A stretch of 64,000 bases of DNA from Clavibacter michiganensis (GCF_016907085.1 NZ_JAFBBJ010000001.1:372001-436000); one strand, 5' to 3'; shown: positions 43,011 to 52,474, counted from the stretch's first letter. The notes: generated by a model not told the origin, from the letters alone. Program-made: numbers and translations.

Positions 43011-44566
43011 TGGCCGTCGGTCGTACGCTCGCCGTCGCCCTCTCGGGCCTCGACGGGGCTCTCGTCGACGTGGAGGCGGACATCACGAGCCAGCTCCCCG
43101 GGTTCGTGCTCATCGGCCTTCCGGACGCCGCGCTCAGCCAGGCCCGCGAGCGGGTCCGCGCCGCGACCGGCAACGCGGGATGCGAGTTCCCGGTCCGCCG
43201 GGTCACCGTCAACCTCTCGCCGGCCGTCCTGCCGAAGCACGGCTCCGGCTTCGACCTCGCGATCGCCCTGGCGGTCCTCGCGGCGGGCGGCTCGGTGTCG
43301 GCCGAGTCGGTGGCCGGCACGGTCCACCTCGGTGAGCTCGGCCTCGACGGGAGGCTGCGCCCGACGCACGGCATCCTGCCCGCGGTGCTCGCCGCGCGTC
43401 GAGCGGGAGTCCGCCGGGTCATGGTGCCGCGCTGCCACGCGGACGAGGCGTCCCTCGTGCCCGACATGCGCGTCATCGCCGTGGCGGGGTTGCGGGACGC
43501 GGCCATCCACCACGGCGCCGAGCTCGAGCCGGAGCCGGAGGAGGACGACGCCCGCCCTTCCACGCCGACGGGGAGCGGATCGACGCAGGCCGTCGGCGGC
43601 ATGGAGCCGGTGGAGCCCTGCCTCGGCGACGTCGTCGGCAACGAGGAGGCCGTGGAGGCGCTCGTGGTCGCCGCGGCCGGCGGGCACCACATGTTCCTGC
43701 TCGGTCCACCCGGCGCGGGGAAGACGATGCTCGCGCAGCGGCTGCCCGGTCTCCTGCCCGACCTGGACGAGGAGGCCGCGCTGGAGGTCGGCTGCATCCG
43801 GTCGCTCTGCGGGGAGCGGCTGGGTCCCGAGCTGCCCGTGCGACCGCCCCTGGAGGCGCCGCATCACACGGCGAGCGCCGCCGGCATCGTCGGCGGCGGC
43901 AGCGGGCGCATCCGTCCCGGTGCGGCTGTGCGCGCCAGCGGGGGAGTGCTCTTCCTCGACGAGGCGCCGGAGTTCGCCGGCGCGGTGCTCGACTGCCTGC
44001 GGCAGCCGCTCGAGTCCGGGGTCATCAGCATCCATCGGGCTAACGGCGTCGCCCACTTCCCCGGGCGCTTCCAGCTCGTGATGGCGGCCAACCCCTGCCC
44101 GTGCGGGTCGTACGGCGTCGCGGGCTCCGACTGCTCGTGCCCGCCCCAGGCACGCCGACGCTACCTGGCCCGTCTCTCGGGGCCCCTCATGGACCGCATG
44201 GACATCCGGCTCGGCGTGCGCCGGGTCACGACGGCCGTGCACCTGGCCGCGGGGGATGGTCCCCGCGTCACGACAGCCACGGCGCGGGTGCGCGTCGCCG
44301 CCGCTCGAGCGGCCGCTGCGGAGCGATGGGCGATGACGCCGTGGCGCACCAATGCCCATGTCTCCGGCACCTGGCTCCGGCGCGAGGCGCGCATCGCCCG
44401 AGGGGCGACCGTCTCCCTGGACCGCGCGTTGGATCGCGGGCTGCTCACCATGCGCGGCTACGACCGGGTCCTCCGGATCGGGTGGACGCTCGCGGACCTG
44501 GAGGGCGCGTCGAGCCCCGATGCGGATCACCTGGGCCGGGCCCTCCTGCTGCGAGGTGCTTCGTGA
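43010..44566 (+). CDS. comM: YifB/ComM-type Mg-chelatase-like AAA ATPase
   Basis: 518 residues: N-terminal Lon-like/ChlI domain (GRTLAVALSGLDGALVDVEADI; LPGFVLIGLPDAALSQARERV), an acidic linker near 175-200, then an AAA+ domain with Walker A GPPGAGKTML near 229 and Walker B VLFLDEAPEF near 312, and the ChlI C-terminal helix bundle. ComM is a branch-migration helicase that helps integrate incoming DNA in naturally transformable bacteria. Natural transformation of this organism is not shown by this alone. Overlaps dprA by 4 bp. Confidence 0.9.
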   Translation: MAVGRTLAVALSGLDGALVDVEADITSQLPGFVLIGLPDAALSQARERVRAATGNAGCEFPVRRVTVNLSPAVLPKHGSGFDLAIALAVLAAGGSVSAESVAGTVHLGELGLDGRLRPTHGILPAVLAARRAGVRRVMVPRCHADEASLVPDMRVIAVAGLRDAAIHHGAELEPEPEEDDARPSTPTGSGSTQAVGGMEPVEPCLGDVVGNEEAVEALVVAAAGGHHMFLLGPPGAGKTMLAQRLPGLLPDLDEEAALEVGCIRSLCGERLGPELPVRPPLEAPHHTASAAGIVGGGSGRIRPGAAVRASGGVLFLDEAPEFAGAVLDCLRQPLESGVISIHRANGVAHFPGRFQLVMAANPCPCGSYGVAGSDCSCPPQARRRYLARLSGPLMDRMDIRLGVRRVTTAVHLAAGDGPRVTTATARVRVAAARAAAAERWAMTPWRTNAHVSGTWLRREARIARGATVSLDRALDRGLLTMRGYDRVLRIGWTLADLEGASSPDADHLGRALLLRGAS

Positions 44567-46059
44567 TCGGCGGTGAGGCGGGCGGCGTCGGGGACGCGCC
44601 TCCCGCACCCGACGATGCGGACCACCCCTCGCCGTCGCCGGCCGGACGCCGGGCGCGTCCCGCCGACGCACGTCGGAGCCATGTCCGGGGACCGGACTCG
44701 GCACGCGCGCGCGCCGTCGCCCGACTCGGCCTGCACTCGCGCGAGCTGGACGCGCTCATCGCTCCGCTCCGCCCCGATGCGGGACACCCTGGCGAGGAGG
44801 CGGGTGACGCGGACGCCGAGGAGGTCGCGGCGCGGTGCACGTGGTCCGGGATCGCGGAGCCCGGCGATCGCGTCGCCGGAGCGGTGATCGGCGTCCTGGG
44901 CGCATGCGCGTCGCTGGCCTCGGTGGTCGACGGCTGCTCGGCCGAGAGGGTCGTCGGGGCGATGCTCGAGGCGGGACTGGACCTGCAGGAGGACGGCCGC
45001 GCCGCGCTCGTCGACGAGGTGGAGGGGGCTCTGGAACGCTGGCGGCCTCGCGTCGTGCGGACGGAGGCGCTGGCGCGGCTGCATGCCGCTCGCGCGGTGG
45101 GCGCACATGTCCTGCTGCCGGGGGATCCGCGGTGGCCGGTCGGCGCGGACGACCTGGGATCGCATGCGCCGCTCGTCCTGTGGTGCACCGGCGCGCCGGA
45201 CGCGGTCGCCGCGCTCGAGGGGTCCGTGGCGATCGTGGGAGCACGCGCCGCCACGGGGTACGGCGAGCACGTCACGGCCGAGTTGGCGGCGGGCCTCGTC
45301 GACCGCGGCGTCGCGGTGGTCTCGGGCGGCGCCTACGGCATCGACGGGGCGGCGCACCGCGCGGCCATCGGATCCGCGGGACGGACGGTCGCGTTCCTCG
45401 CGGGCGGGGTCGACCGCCTCTACCCATCCGGCCACGCGGACCTCTTCGCCCGGATGCGCCGGGATGGGGCCGTGGTGTCGGAGCTTCCCTGCGGGGCGTC
45501 CCCGACGCGGTGGCGGTTCCTGCTGCGCAATCGCCTCATCGCGGCGGTCAGCGCGGCCACGGTCGTGGTCGAGGCGGGTGCGCGCAGCGGGTCGCTGAAC
45601 ACGGCCAACCACGCGGTCGCCCTGGAGCGGCCGCTCGGCGCCGTACCGGGTCCGGTGACGAGCGTCTCGTCGTCGGGGTGCCACCGTCTGCTCCGCGAGT
45701 CCCAGGCGGTCTGCATCACCTCCGCGGACGACGTGATGGAGCTCCTGCCGGGCTGGGTCGGAGCGCGGTCGCACGTCCCGGGGTCGGATCCCCGGGGCGC
45801 GCCCCTCCGGGCCGGGCCGGGCCGGCCCGTGCCCGGCCGCGATGTCGTGGCCGAGCAGGCTCCTGCCGGGCCGTCCGACCCGCGCATCGTGCGCGTGCTC
45901 GACGCCCTCGCCGTGCGGCGCGGCCGCGACACCGCCGACGTCGCCGCGCGCGCGGGCCTCGGCGTCGCCGAGACGTCGTCCGTGCTGGGCATGCTCGAGC
46001 TCGAGGGGCAGGTCGCCCGGCCGGACGGCGGATGGGTGCGGCGAACGGGATCGCGCTGA
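44563..46059 (+). CDS. dprA: DNA-processing protein DprA
   Basis: Loads RecA onto incoming single-stranded DNA. 498 residues, longer than usual (360-390) because of a 60-residue Pro/Asp/Arg-rich start and a linker. The Rossmann core runs from VAIVGARAATGYGEH near 224 through GGAYGIDGAAHRAAI near 249 and SELPCGASPTRWRFLLRNRLIAAVS near 305 to EAGARSGSLNTANHA. The last 65 residues resemble a winged-helix domain (ARAGLGVAETSSVLGMLELEGQV). Start GTG 44563 overlaps the comM stop. Confidence 0.92.
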   Translation: MIGGEAGGVGDAPPAPDDADHPSPSPAGRRARPADARRSHVRGPDSARARAVARLGLHSRELDALIAPLRPDAGHPGEEAGDADAEEVAARCTWSGIAEPGDRVAGAVIGVLGACASLASVVDGCSAERVVGAMLEAGLDLQEDGRAALVDEVEGALERWRPRVVRTEALARLHAARAVGAHVLLPGDPRWPVGADDLGSHAPLVLWCTGAPDAVAALEGSVAIVGARAATGYGEHVTAELAAGLVDRGVAVVSGGAYGIDGAAHRAAIGSAGRTVAFLAGGVDRLYPSGHADLFARMRRDGAVVSELPCGASPTRWRFLLRNRLIAAVSAATVVVEAGARSGSLNTANHAVALERPLGAVPGPVTSVSSSGCHRLLRESQAVCITSADDVMELLPGWVGARSHVPGSDPRGAPLRAGPGRPVPGRDVVAEQAPAGPSDPRIVRVLDALAVRRGRDTADVAARAGLGVAETSSVLGMLELEGQVARPDGGWVRRTGSR

Positions 46060-46129
46060 TGCGCCCGGTGCCGATGCCCTGTCCCTCGGGGAGCGCGTGC
46101 GGGCGGGGGCGGCAAGGCCGGAGCCCGAT

Positions 46130-46173
46130 GAGCCCGGCCGGCCGAGGTCCATCGGCGCGGGCCGGCCGGGCTC
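46130..46173 (+). terminator. 14-bp hairpin after dprA
   Basis: GAGCCCGGCCGGCC, 16-nt loop, and the exact reverse complement. It is the only strong structure in the 221-bp dprA-xerC gap. Confidence 0.65.
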
Positions 46174-46268
46174 GACGGGCCCGCCGGTTCCGCGCGTCCG
46201 GTCCCGGCCGATCCCCGTGCTGTCCCGTCCCCATCCGCGCGTCGGCTCGAACCGGGTCCGGGTCCGCG

Positions 46269-46274
46269 TAGCCT
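46269..46274 (+). promoter_or_regulatory. Leaderless -10 element (TAGCCT) of xerC
   Basis: TAGCCT, 6 nt before ATG 46281. Confidence 0.55.
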
Positions 46275-46280
46275 TCCGGG

Positions 46281-47267
46281 ATGGACACGGTGCGGGGCGG
46301 CGAGGGCCGCGTCGAACGCGGGGCCGGGCGCCCGCCTGCTCCGCGCGTCGGACCGGGCGCCTCGGCGCTCGAGGCGGACATCGTCGCGTTCGAGACCTTC
46401 CTGGACCGGGAGCGGGGGAGCGCGTCCCACACCGTGCGGGCGTACTCGGCCGACCTCAGGGACCTCGCGGCGCACGCCGCACGACAGGGCATCACGACGT
46501 CCGCCGGCCTCGACCTGGAGGTCCTGCGCGACTGGCTGTGGCGGGGGTCCCAGGCGCGGCTGGCTCCCGCGACGCTCGCGCGACGGTCGGCCGCCGTGCG
46601 GGGCTTCGGCGCGTGGCTCGTCCGCACGGGCCGGGTCGACGCCGACCCCGCCGTGCGGCTGAAGGCCCCGAGGGCGGGATCGCATCTGCCGCGTGTGCTG
46701 GCGCGCGAGCAGATGTCCGCCCTCCTCGCCGCCCTGGCCGCGCAGGCGGAGGAGGACGACCCCGCCGCGCTCCGAGATCTCGCCGCCATCGAGCTGCTCT
46801 ACGCCTCCGCCCTGCGCGTCTCCGAGCTCGCGGGCCTCGACATCGGCGACATCGACGCCAACCGTCTGACCGTGCGCGTGATCGGGAAGGGCGACCGCGA
46901 GCGCGTCGTGCCGTTCGGCGTCCCCGCCGCGGATGCCCTCGACGCCTACGTCTCACGCGGTCGTCCGGCGCTCGTCACCCCGCGCACCGGGACGGCGCTG
47001 TTCCTCGGCGCGCGTGGAGGGCGGTTGGGATCCCGCGCCGTCTACGGCCTCGTCGCCTCGCTGCTGGCGGACATCCCCGGGTCGGGACCGCAGGGACCGC
47101 ACGCCCTCCGGCACACGGCGGCGACGCACCTGCTCGACGGGGGAGCGGACCTGCGCACCGTGCAGGAGATGCTCGGCCATGCGAGCCTCGGGACGACGCA
47201 GATCTACACGCACGTGTCGATCGATCGGCTGCGGCGCAGCTACGAGGGCGCCCACCCGCGCGCCTGA
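46281..47267 (+). CDS. xerC: Tyrosine recombinase XerC
   Basis: Site-specific recombinase that resolves chromosome dimers at dif with XerD. 328 residues: SAM-like core-binding domain ([26 protein letters not shown] near 38-63) and catalytic domain with [10 protein letters not shown] (Arg), [10 protein letters not shown] (Lys), [12 protein letters not shown] (His-x-x-Arg), [15 protein letters not shown] (His and nucleophile Tyr). The first 30 residues are an unconserved extension. XerC is favoured by the dprA neighbourhood. It is a housekeeping enzyme here, not a mobile-element integrase. Confidence 0.92.
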   Translation: MDTVRGGEGRVERGAGRPPAPRVGPGASALEADIVAFETFLDRERGSASHTVRAYSADLRDLAAHAARQGITTSAGLDLEVLRDWLWRGSQARLAPATLARRSAAVRGFGAWLVRTGRVDADPAVRLKAPRAGSHLPRVLAREQMSALLAALAAQAEEDDPAALRDLAAIELLYASALRVSELAGLDIGDIDANRLTVRVIGKGDRERVVPFGVPAADALDAYVSRGRPALVTPRTGTALFLGARGGRLGSRAVYGLVASLLADIPGSGPQGPHALRHTAATHLLDGGADLRTVQEMLGHASLGTTQIYTHVSIDRLRRSYEGAHPRA

Positions 47268-47344
47268 CCCCGGGCATCGGAGGGGGCGACCCGTCCCGCG
47301 CGCAGGTCCTGCGCCGGGGATGCGACCGGGCCCGTGACGGGTGG

Positions 47345-47896
47345 TCACGGATCCAGCGGCAGCAGCACCGCGTGCTGCAGGGCGGTGAGCAGCAGGGCCG
47401 GGTCCACGTACTCGCCGTGCAGGCGCGCCCCGAGGTGCAGCCCTCCGTCGGGCTCGTGGCGGGGCTCCGCTGCGAGGGTGCCGACGACCTGACCGGCGAC
47501 GACGACGTCACCCGCGGCGACCAGCGGCGCGACCGGCTCGACGGAGGACACGAGCCCGTCCGCGTGCCGGATGCTCACGACCGGGCGGTCGACGACCACG
47601 CCGGCGAAGGAGACGGTCCCATCCGCCGGAGCGCGGACCTCCGCGCCGGGGTCGATCGCGATGTCGATGCCCCGGTGACCGGGTCCGTACGCCGTGGTCG
47701 GCGCCTGGAACGGCCGCGTGACCGTGTGGGGCGGGTCGACCGGCCACCGCCACCGCGCCGCCGCCGCCGGGCGATCCTCCATGGTCAGCGCATCCGCCGC
47801 AGCCCGCCCCGGTGGGGACGACGCCGTCGCCCCGACGAGCAGCCCCACCGCGAGCGCTGCCGCGCCCGCCCTCCGCCATCCGGACCCGCCGCGCAT
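47345..47896 (-). CDS. Secreted M23-type peptidase domain protein
   Basis: 183 residues with a signal peptide (MRGGSGWRRAG, hydrophobic core, cleavage near AAADA). The LytM-like domain has PFQAPTTAYGPGHRGIDIAID with the His and Asp zinc ligands, but the usual HxH becomes GLHLG, keeping only one histidine. Many actinobacterial relatives show CLHWG at this place, so it may be a subfamily with altered activity or an amidase-activating protein rather than an endopeptidase. GGAGGG lies 5 nt before the ATG. Divergent from the sugar porter. Confidence 0.8.
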   Translation of the reverse strand: MRGGSGWRRAGAAALAVGLLVGATASSPPGRAAADALTMEDRPAAAARWRWPVDPPHTVTRPFQAPTTAYGPGHRGIDIAIDPGAEVRAPADGTVSFAGVVVDRPVVSIRHADGLVSSVEPVAPLVAAGDVVVAGQVVGTLAAEPRHEPDGGLHLGARLHGEYVDPALLLTALQHAVLLPLDP

Positions 47897-48013
47897 GCGC
47901 CCTCCCTCCCCGACGGACGCGTCCCGACCCCCGGTCGGCCGCATCATGCCCCCTGCGGCGTCGGATGCCCGCCGGGTGATCGCCCCGTCGGAGAAGTGGC
48001 AGAGTGGTCCCCT

Positions 48014-49471
48014 GTGAACGAGACGACGACCCCCCGGGATGACAAGAAGCTCCAGCGACGCGCGATCGGCCTGGCCGTCTCGGCCGCGGTGGGGGGCTTC
48101 CTCTTCGGGTTCGACTCCTCCGTGATCAACGGCGCGGTCTCCGCGATCCAGGGCCGCTTCGAGCTGAGCGAGACGCTCATCGGCTTCGCGGTGGCCAGCG
48201 CGCTGCTCGGCTGCGCGCTCGGCGCCTACCTGGCGGGCCGCATCGCCGACCGCATCGGACGCCGCTGGACGATGATCATCGGCGCCGGCTTCTTCTTCAT
48301 CAGCGCCTTCGGGTCCGGGTACGCGTTCAGCGTCTGGGACCTCACCATCTGGCGCATCGTCGGCGGCCTCGGCATCGGCATCGCCTCCGTCGTCGCCCCC
48401 GCGTACATCGCGGAGATCTCTCCCAAGCTCCTCCGCGGCCGCCTCGCGTCGCTGCAGCAGCTCGCCATCACGCTCGGCATCTTCACCGCGCTCCTCTCGG
48501 ACGCCGTCTTCGCGGGAGCCGCTGGCGGCGCGTCGGAGGGCTTCTGGCTCGGGCTCGAGGCCTGGCGCTGGATGCTCCTCGTCTGCGCGATCCCGGCCGT
48601 GATCTACGGCTTCCTCGCCTACCGCCTGCCCGAGTCGCCGCGCTTCCTGGTCGAGAAGGGCCGCAAGGACGAGGCGCAGGAGATCCTCGCGAGCGTCTGG
48701 AAGCAGGAGGACATCGACCGCGCGAGCCGCGACCTCGAGCGCCAGATCGAGGAGGACCGCGTCGCCAAGCGCACGGGCACCCTCCGCGGCAACAAGCTGG
48801 GCCTCCAGGGCATCGTCTGGATCGGCATCATCCTGTCCGTGTTCCAGCAGTTCGTCGGCATCAATGTGATCTTCTACTACTCCACGACGCTCTGGCAGGC
48901 CGTCGGCTTCGACGAGTCGCAGTCGCTGCTCACCTCGGTCATCACCGCGGTCACGAACGTCGCCGTCACCTTCATCGCCATCGCGCTCGTCGACCGCATC
49001 GGCCGCCGCCCGATCCTCCTGTCGGGCTCGCTCGCCATGGCCGTGTCCCTCGCCGTGATGGCGATCTGCTTCAGCCAGTCCTCGACCGTCGACGGCGAGG
49101 TCGCCCTCCCGCAGCCCTTCGGCGTCATCGCGATCATCGCGGCCAACGTCTTCGTCATCGGCTTCGGCGCCTCCTGGGGCCCGCTCGTCTGGGTGCTCCT
49201 CGGCGAGATCTTCCCGAACCGCATCCGCGCCAAGGCCCTCGGCGTCGCGGCCATGGCCCAGTGGATCGCGAACTTCGCCATCACCGTGTCGTTCCCCGCG
49301 CTCTCCGCCTTCTCGCTGCCCTTCACCTACGGCATGTACGCGGCCTTCGCCGCGCTCTCCTTCGTCTTCGTGCTCACGAAGATCCCGGAGACGAACGGCA
49401 TGTCCCTCGAGGAGGCCGAGACGCTCTTCGTCGACAAGCCCAAGAAGCGCACGAAGGCCGCGCGCGCCTGA
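48014..49471 (+). CDS. Sugar porter family MFS transporter
   Basis: 485 residues, 12 membrane helices, major facilitator superfamily sugar/proton symporter. Family signatures: GFDSSVINGA in helix 1, GRIADRIGRRW between helices 2 and 3, PESPRFL after helix 6, QQFVGINVIFYYS in helix 7, VDRIGRRP between 8 and 9, and PETNG after helix 12. Similar to XylE/GlcP types; the sugar is not predictable. It lies between the M23 gene and rpsB, which are adjacent in related gene orders, so it is probably a lineage-specific addition. CAGAGT lies 8 nt before the GTG start, a near-match of the leaderless pattern. Confidence 0.92.
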   Translation: MNETTTPRDDKKLQRRAIGLAVSAAVGGFLFGFDSSVINGAVSAIQGRFELSETLIGFAVASALLGCALGAYLAGRIADRIGRRWTMIIGAGFFFISAFGSGYAFSVWDLTIWRIVGGLGIGIASVVAPAYIAEISPKLLRGRLASLQQLAITLGIFTALLSDAVFAGAAGGASEGFWLGLEAWRWMLLVCAIPAVIYGFLAYRLPESPRFLVEKGRKDEAQEILASVWKQEDIDRASRDLERQIEEDRVAKRTGTLRGNKLGLQGIVWIGIILSVFQQFVGINVIFYYSTTLWQAVGFDESQSLLTSVITAVTNVAVTFIAIALVDRIGRRPILLSGSLAMAVSLAVMAICFSQSSTVDGEVALPQPFGVIAIIAANVFVIGFGASWGPLVWVLLGEIFPNRIRAKALGVAAMAQWIANFAITVSFPALSAFSLPFTYGMYAAFAALSFVFVLTKIPETNGMSLEEAETLFVDKPKKRTKAARA

Positions 49472-49484
49472 TCCGCCGTGCCGC

Positions 49485-49504
49485 CCCGCCGGTCGTCCGG
49501 CGGG
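49485..49504 (+). terminator. 8-bp hairpin after the sugar porter
   Basis: CCCGCCGG, loop TCGT, CCGGCGGG, 13 nt after the stop and 3 nt before the TAGCAT -10 element of rpsB. Confidence 0.6.
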
Positions 49505-49507
49505 TGG

Positions 49508-49513
49508 TAGCAT
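49508..49513 (+). promoter_or_regulatory. -10 element of rpsB-tsf (TAGCAT)
   Basis: TAGCAT with a predicted start near 49520. The leader of about 190 nt opens with a 7-bp hairpin (CACCCGA at 49521-49527 with TCGGGTG at 49534-49540), a possible site of S2 autoregulation; that is inference. Confidence 0.45.
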
Positions 49514-49709
49514 CGACCAGCACCCGATCCAGGTCGGGTGACTACGCGTGCCCATCAGGCCGCCGCATCCACTCGGTCTCCTCGTGGCGATGATCCCTGT
49601 CGCTCGAGGAGCGGATGCGCGCCGGGCACCAGGATCAGCGGTCGTCCCGACCGCCGAGCGAACCGACGAGGCGCGCCGCGACAGCGCGCGCCGGAACAGG
49701 AGTACGGCC

Positions 49710-50657
49710 ATGGCCGTCGTCACCATCCGCCAGCTGCTCGACTGCGGCGTCCACTTCGGTCACCCGAAGACGCGCTGGAACCCGAAGATGAAGCGCTTCA
49801 TCTTCACCGAGCGCTCCGGCATCTACATCATCGACCTGCAGCAGTCGTTGGCCCTCATCGACAAGGCGTACGACTTCGTCAAGGAGACGGTCGCCCACGG
49901 CGGCACCATCCTCTTCGTCGGCACCAAGAAGCAGGCGCAGGAGTCCATCGCGGAGCAGGCGCAGCGCGTCGGCCAGCCCTACGTGAACCAGCGCTGGCTG
50001 GGTGGTCTGCTGACCAACTTCCAGACGGTGCACAAGCGCCTCAACCGCCTCAAGGAGCTCGACCTCGTCGACTTCGACGACACGACGCGCGGCTTCACCA
50101 AGAAGGAGCTCCTCATCCAGCGTCGCGAGCGCGACAAGCTGGAGAAGAGCCTCGGCGGAATCCGCAACCTCACCAAGACGCCCTCGGCGATGTGGGTCGT
50201 GGACACCAAGAAGGAGCACCTCGCCATCGACGAGGCGCGCAAGCTCGGCATCCCCGTCATCGGCATCCTCGACACCAACTGCGACCCGGACGAGGTCCAG
50301 TACCCGATCCCGGGCAACGACGACGCGATCCGCTCCGTCGCGCTGCTGACGCGCATCATCGCCGACGCTGCCGCAGAGGGCCTCATCCAGCGCCACCAGA
50401 AGCCCGACGCCGAGGGCTCCGCGCCCGCCGAGCCGCTGGCCGACTGGGAGCGCGAGCTGCTCGAGCAGGGCGACGCCGCCAAGGCCGAGCTGCCCGTCGA
50501 GGAGAACGACGTCGACGCCGAAGTCTCCGCCAAGAACGAGGCGAAGTCCGAGGACGAGGTCGCCGCGCCCGTGCACGCCCCCGAGTCCGACGACGCCACC
50601 GAGGCGAAGATCGAGGCCGAGGCTTCGGAGGCCGAGAAGGCTCCGGTCTCCGAGTAG
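49710..50657 (+). CDS. rpsB: 30S ribosomal protein S2
   Basis: 315 residues: the uS2 core ([46 protein letters not shown] near 90; [33 protein letters not shown] near 172) fills about 230, followed by an acidic Ala/Glu tail seen in other actinobacteria. ATG 49710 follows AGGAG by 7 nt; an in-frame ATG at 49548 would extend into the leader. Confidence 0.96.
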   Translation: MAVVTIRQLLDCGVHFGHPKTRWNPKMKRFIFTERSGIYIIDLQQSLALIDKAYDFVKETVAHGGTILFVGTKKQAQESIAEQAQRVGQPYVNQRWLGGLLTNFQTVHKRLNRLKELDLVDFDDTTRGFTKKELLIQRRERDKLEKSLGGIRNLTKTPSAMWVVDTKKEHLAIDEARKLGIPVIGILDTNCDPDEVQYPIPGNDDAIRSVALLTRIIADAAAEGLIQRHQKPDAEGSAPAEPLADWERELLEQGDAAKAELPVEENDVDAEVSAKNEAKSEDEVAAPVHAPESDDATEAKIEAEASEAEKAPVSE

Positions 50658-50675
50658 TCCGACCGCACGCACCAT

Positions 50676-50715
50676 CCCGACGGGCGGGCGCGGGCAACCG
50701 CGTCCGCCCGTCGGG
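50676..50715 (+). terminator. 18-bp hairpin with GCAA tetraloop between rpsB and tsf
   Basis: Arms 50676-50693 and 50698-50715 pair throughout (one G-T wobble), closed by a GCAA tetraloop. No T-tract follows. It probably ends or weakens rpsB transcription before tsf. Confidence 0.75.
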
Positions 50716-50768
50716 CACTCACCTCCGGGAGACCCCCGGATCACCACCTACAGAAGGAGTCCACGAGC

Positions 50769-51596
50769 ATGGCGAACTTCACTGCCGCTGACGTCAAGGA
50801 GCTGCGCGACCGCCTCGGCGCCGGCATGATGGACAGCAAGAACGCGCTGGTCGAGGCTGACGGCGACATCGAGAAGGCCATCGAGATCCTGCGCCTCAAG
50901 GGCCAGAAGGGCAACGCCAAGCGCGGCGACCGCTCCACCGCCGAGGGCCTCGTCGCCGCGTCCACGCAGGACGGCGCCGCCACCCTCATCGAGCTCGCGT
51001 GCGAGACCGACTTCGTCGCGAAGAACGACAAGTTCATCGCGCTGTCCGAGTCCGTCCTGGCCGCCGTCGTCGCTGCCGGCGCGTCCACCGTCGAGGAGGC
51101 CCTCCAGGCCCCCGCCGGCGAGCAGACCGTCGACCAGCTGATCAGCGACCAGGCCGCGATCCTCGGCGAGAAGATCGCGCTCCGTCGCGTCGCCCGCCTC
51201 GCCGGCGAGCACCAGGAGGTCTACCTCCACCGCACGTCGAAGGACCTCCCGCCCCAGGTCGGCGTCGTCGTCGACTACTCGGGCACGGACGCGGAGACCG
51301 CGCGCAGCATCGCGCAGCACATCGCGTTCGCCAACCCGGAGTACCTCGCCCGCGAGGACGTCCCGGCGGACAAGGTCGAGGCCGAGCGCGCGATCGTCAC
51401 CGAGATCTCGCGCAACGAGGGCAAGCCCGAGGCCGCCCTGCCGAAGATCATCGAGGGTCGCCTCACCGGCTTCTTCAAGCAGGTCGCGCTCCTGGAGCAG
51501 GACTACGCGAAGGACAACAAGCAGTCCGTGAAGAAGGTCGTCGAGGCCGCGGGCCTCACGGTCACGGGCTTCGCCCGCTTCAAGGTCGGCGCCTAG
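50769..51596 (+). CDS. tsf: Elongation factor Ts
   Basis: Guanine nucleotide exchange factor for EF-Tu, 275 residues. N-terminal UBA-like domain (VKELRDRLGAGMMDSKNALVEADGDIEKAIE), the TDFVAKN motif near 79-85 that disrupts the Mg site of EF-Tu, and the coiled-coil and C-terminal core. GAAGGAG precedes the ATG. A 32-nt perfect palindrome lies 11 nt after the stop. Confidence 0.96.
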   Translation: MANFTAADVKELRDRLGAGMMDSKNALVEADGDIEKAIEILRLKGQKGNAKRGDRSTAEGLVAASTQDGAATLIELACETDFVAKNDKFIALSESVLAAVVAAGASTVEEALQAPAGEQTVDQLISDQAAILGEKIALRRVARLAGEHQEVYLHRTSKDLPPQVGVVVDYSGTDAETARSIAQHIAFANPEYLAREDVPADKVEAERAIVTEISRNEGKPEAALPKIIEGRLTGFFKQVALLEQDYAKDNKQSVKKVVEAAGLTVTGFARFKVGA

Positions 51597-51606
51597 CACC
51601 ACCACG

Positions 51607-51638
51607 GGGAGCCCGGGTCGCATGCGACCCGGGCTCCC
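51607..51638 (+). terminator. 32-nt perfect palindrome after tsf
   Basis: GGGAGCCCGGGTCG, CATG, then CGACCCGGGCTCCC: a 14-bp stem with a 4-base loop, followed by TTCTCC. Confidence 0.8.
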
Positions 51639-51696
51639 TTCTCCATGTCCGGGGAGGGCGGCCGCGAGGCGCCGCCGCCCCCGCCGGACGTCACAG

Positions 51697-51702
51697 TAGA
51701 TT
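51697..51702 (+). promoter_or_regulatory. -10 element of pyrH (TAGATT)
   Basis: TAGATT, predicted start near 51709, leader of about 44 nt before ATG 51753. Confidence 0.45.
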
Positions 51703-51752
51703 GGACCGGGGCCGGATCCGGCGACCGGAACGCGAGGACGGGAACAGCACCT

Positions 51753-52469
51753 ATGACCGATCAGACCACCACCCGCCGCGTCCTCCTCAAGCTCTCCGGG
51801 GAGTCCTTCGGCGGCGGCCAGATGGGCGTCGACCCGGACGTCGTCAGCGCCCTCGCCCGCGAGATCGCCGAGGCCGCGAAGACCGTCGAGGTCGCCATCG
51901 TGGTCGGAGGCGGCAACTTCTTCCGCGGCGCCCAGCTCTCGCAGCGCGGCATGGACCGCGGCCGCGCCGACTACATGGGCATGCTCGGCACCGTGATGAA
52001 CGCCCTCGCCCTGCAGGACTTCCTCGAGCAGGCCGGCGCCGCCACGCGCGTGCAGTCGGCCATCTCCATGACCCAGGTCGCCGAGCCGTACATCCCGCGC
52101 CGCGCCGTGCGCCACCTGGAGAAGGGCCGCATCGTGATCTTCGGCGCCGGCGCCGGCCTGCCCTACTTCTCGACCGACACGGTCGCCGCGCAGCGCGCCC
52201 TCGAGATCTCGGCCACCGAGGTGCTCGTCGCCAAGAACGGCGTCGACGGCGTCTACACCGGCGACCCCCGCACGGACTCGTCGGCCACTCTCCTCGACAC
52301 CGTCACCTACCAGGACGCCCTGCAGCGCGGCCTCAAGGTCGTCGACTCGACCGCCTTCAGCCTCTGCATGGACAACGACATGAAGATGGTCGTCTTCGGC
52401 ATGGAGCCGGGCGGCAACGTCACCCGCGCCATCCGGGGCGAGCGCATCGGCACCATCGTCTCCAACTGA
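51753..52469 (+). CDS. pyrH: UMP kinase
   Basis: Phosphorylates UMP to UDP; bacterial-type hexameric amino-acid-kinase fold, 238 residues. [11 protein letters not shown] near 10-20 (ATP), [10 protein letters not shown] near 51 (UMP), [19 protein letters not shown] near 74, [19 protein letters not shown] near 131 and [10 protein letters not shown] near 164. The upstream in-frame ATG at 51645 lies before the predicted promoter and is rejected. Confidence 0.96.
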   Translation: MTDQTTTRRVLLKLSGESFGGGQMGVDPDVVSALAREIAEAAKTVEVAIVVGGGNFFRGAQLSQRGMDRGRADYMGMLGTVMNALALQDFLEQAGAATRVQSAISMTQVAEPYIPRRAVRHLEKGRIVIFGAGAGLPYFSTDTVAAQRALEISATEVLVAKNGVDGVYTGDPRTDSSATLLDTVTYQDALQRGLKVVDSTAFSLCMDNDMKMVVFGMEPGGNVTRAIRGERIGTIVSN

Positions 52470-52474
52470 CGATC

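Noticed and set aside
46281..47267. Tyrosine recombinase as a mobile-element integrase
   Set aside because: It has XerC length and motifs, sits in the usual dprA-xerC order and has no adjacent att-like repeats.
47991..48115. tRNA-like A box (GTGGCAGAGTGG) just before the sugar porter and a B-box-like GGTTCGACTCC about 110 nt later
   Set aside because: The second match lies inside the conserved GFDSS codons of the transporter, the spacing is too long for a tRNA and no acceptor stem pairs. Treated as coincidence.
49548..49709. N-terminally extended rpsB starting at ATG 49548
   Set aside because: The added residues do not resemble S2, and AGGAG 7 nt before ATG 49710 gives the normal start.
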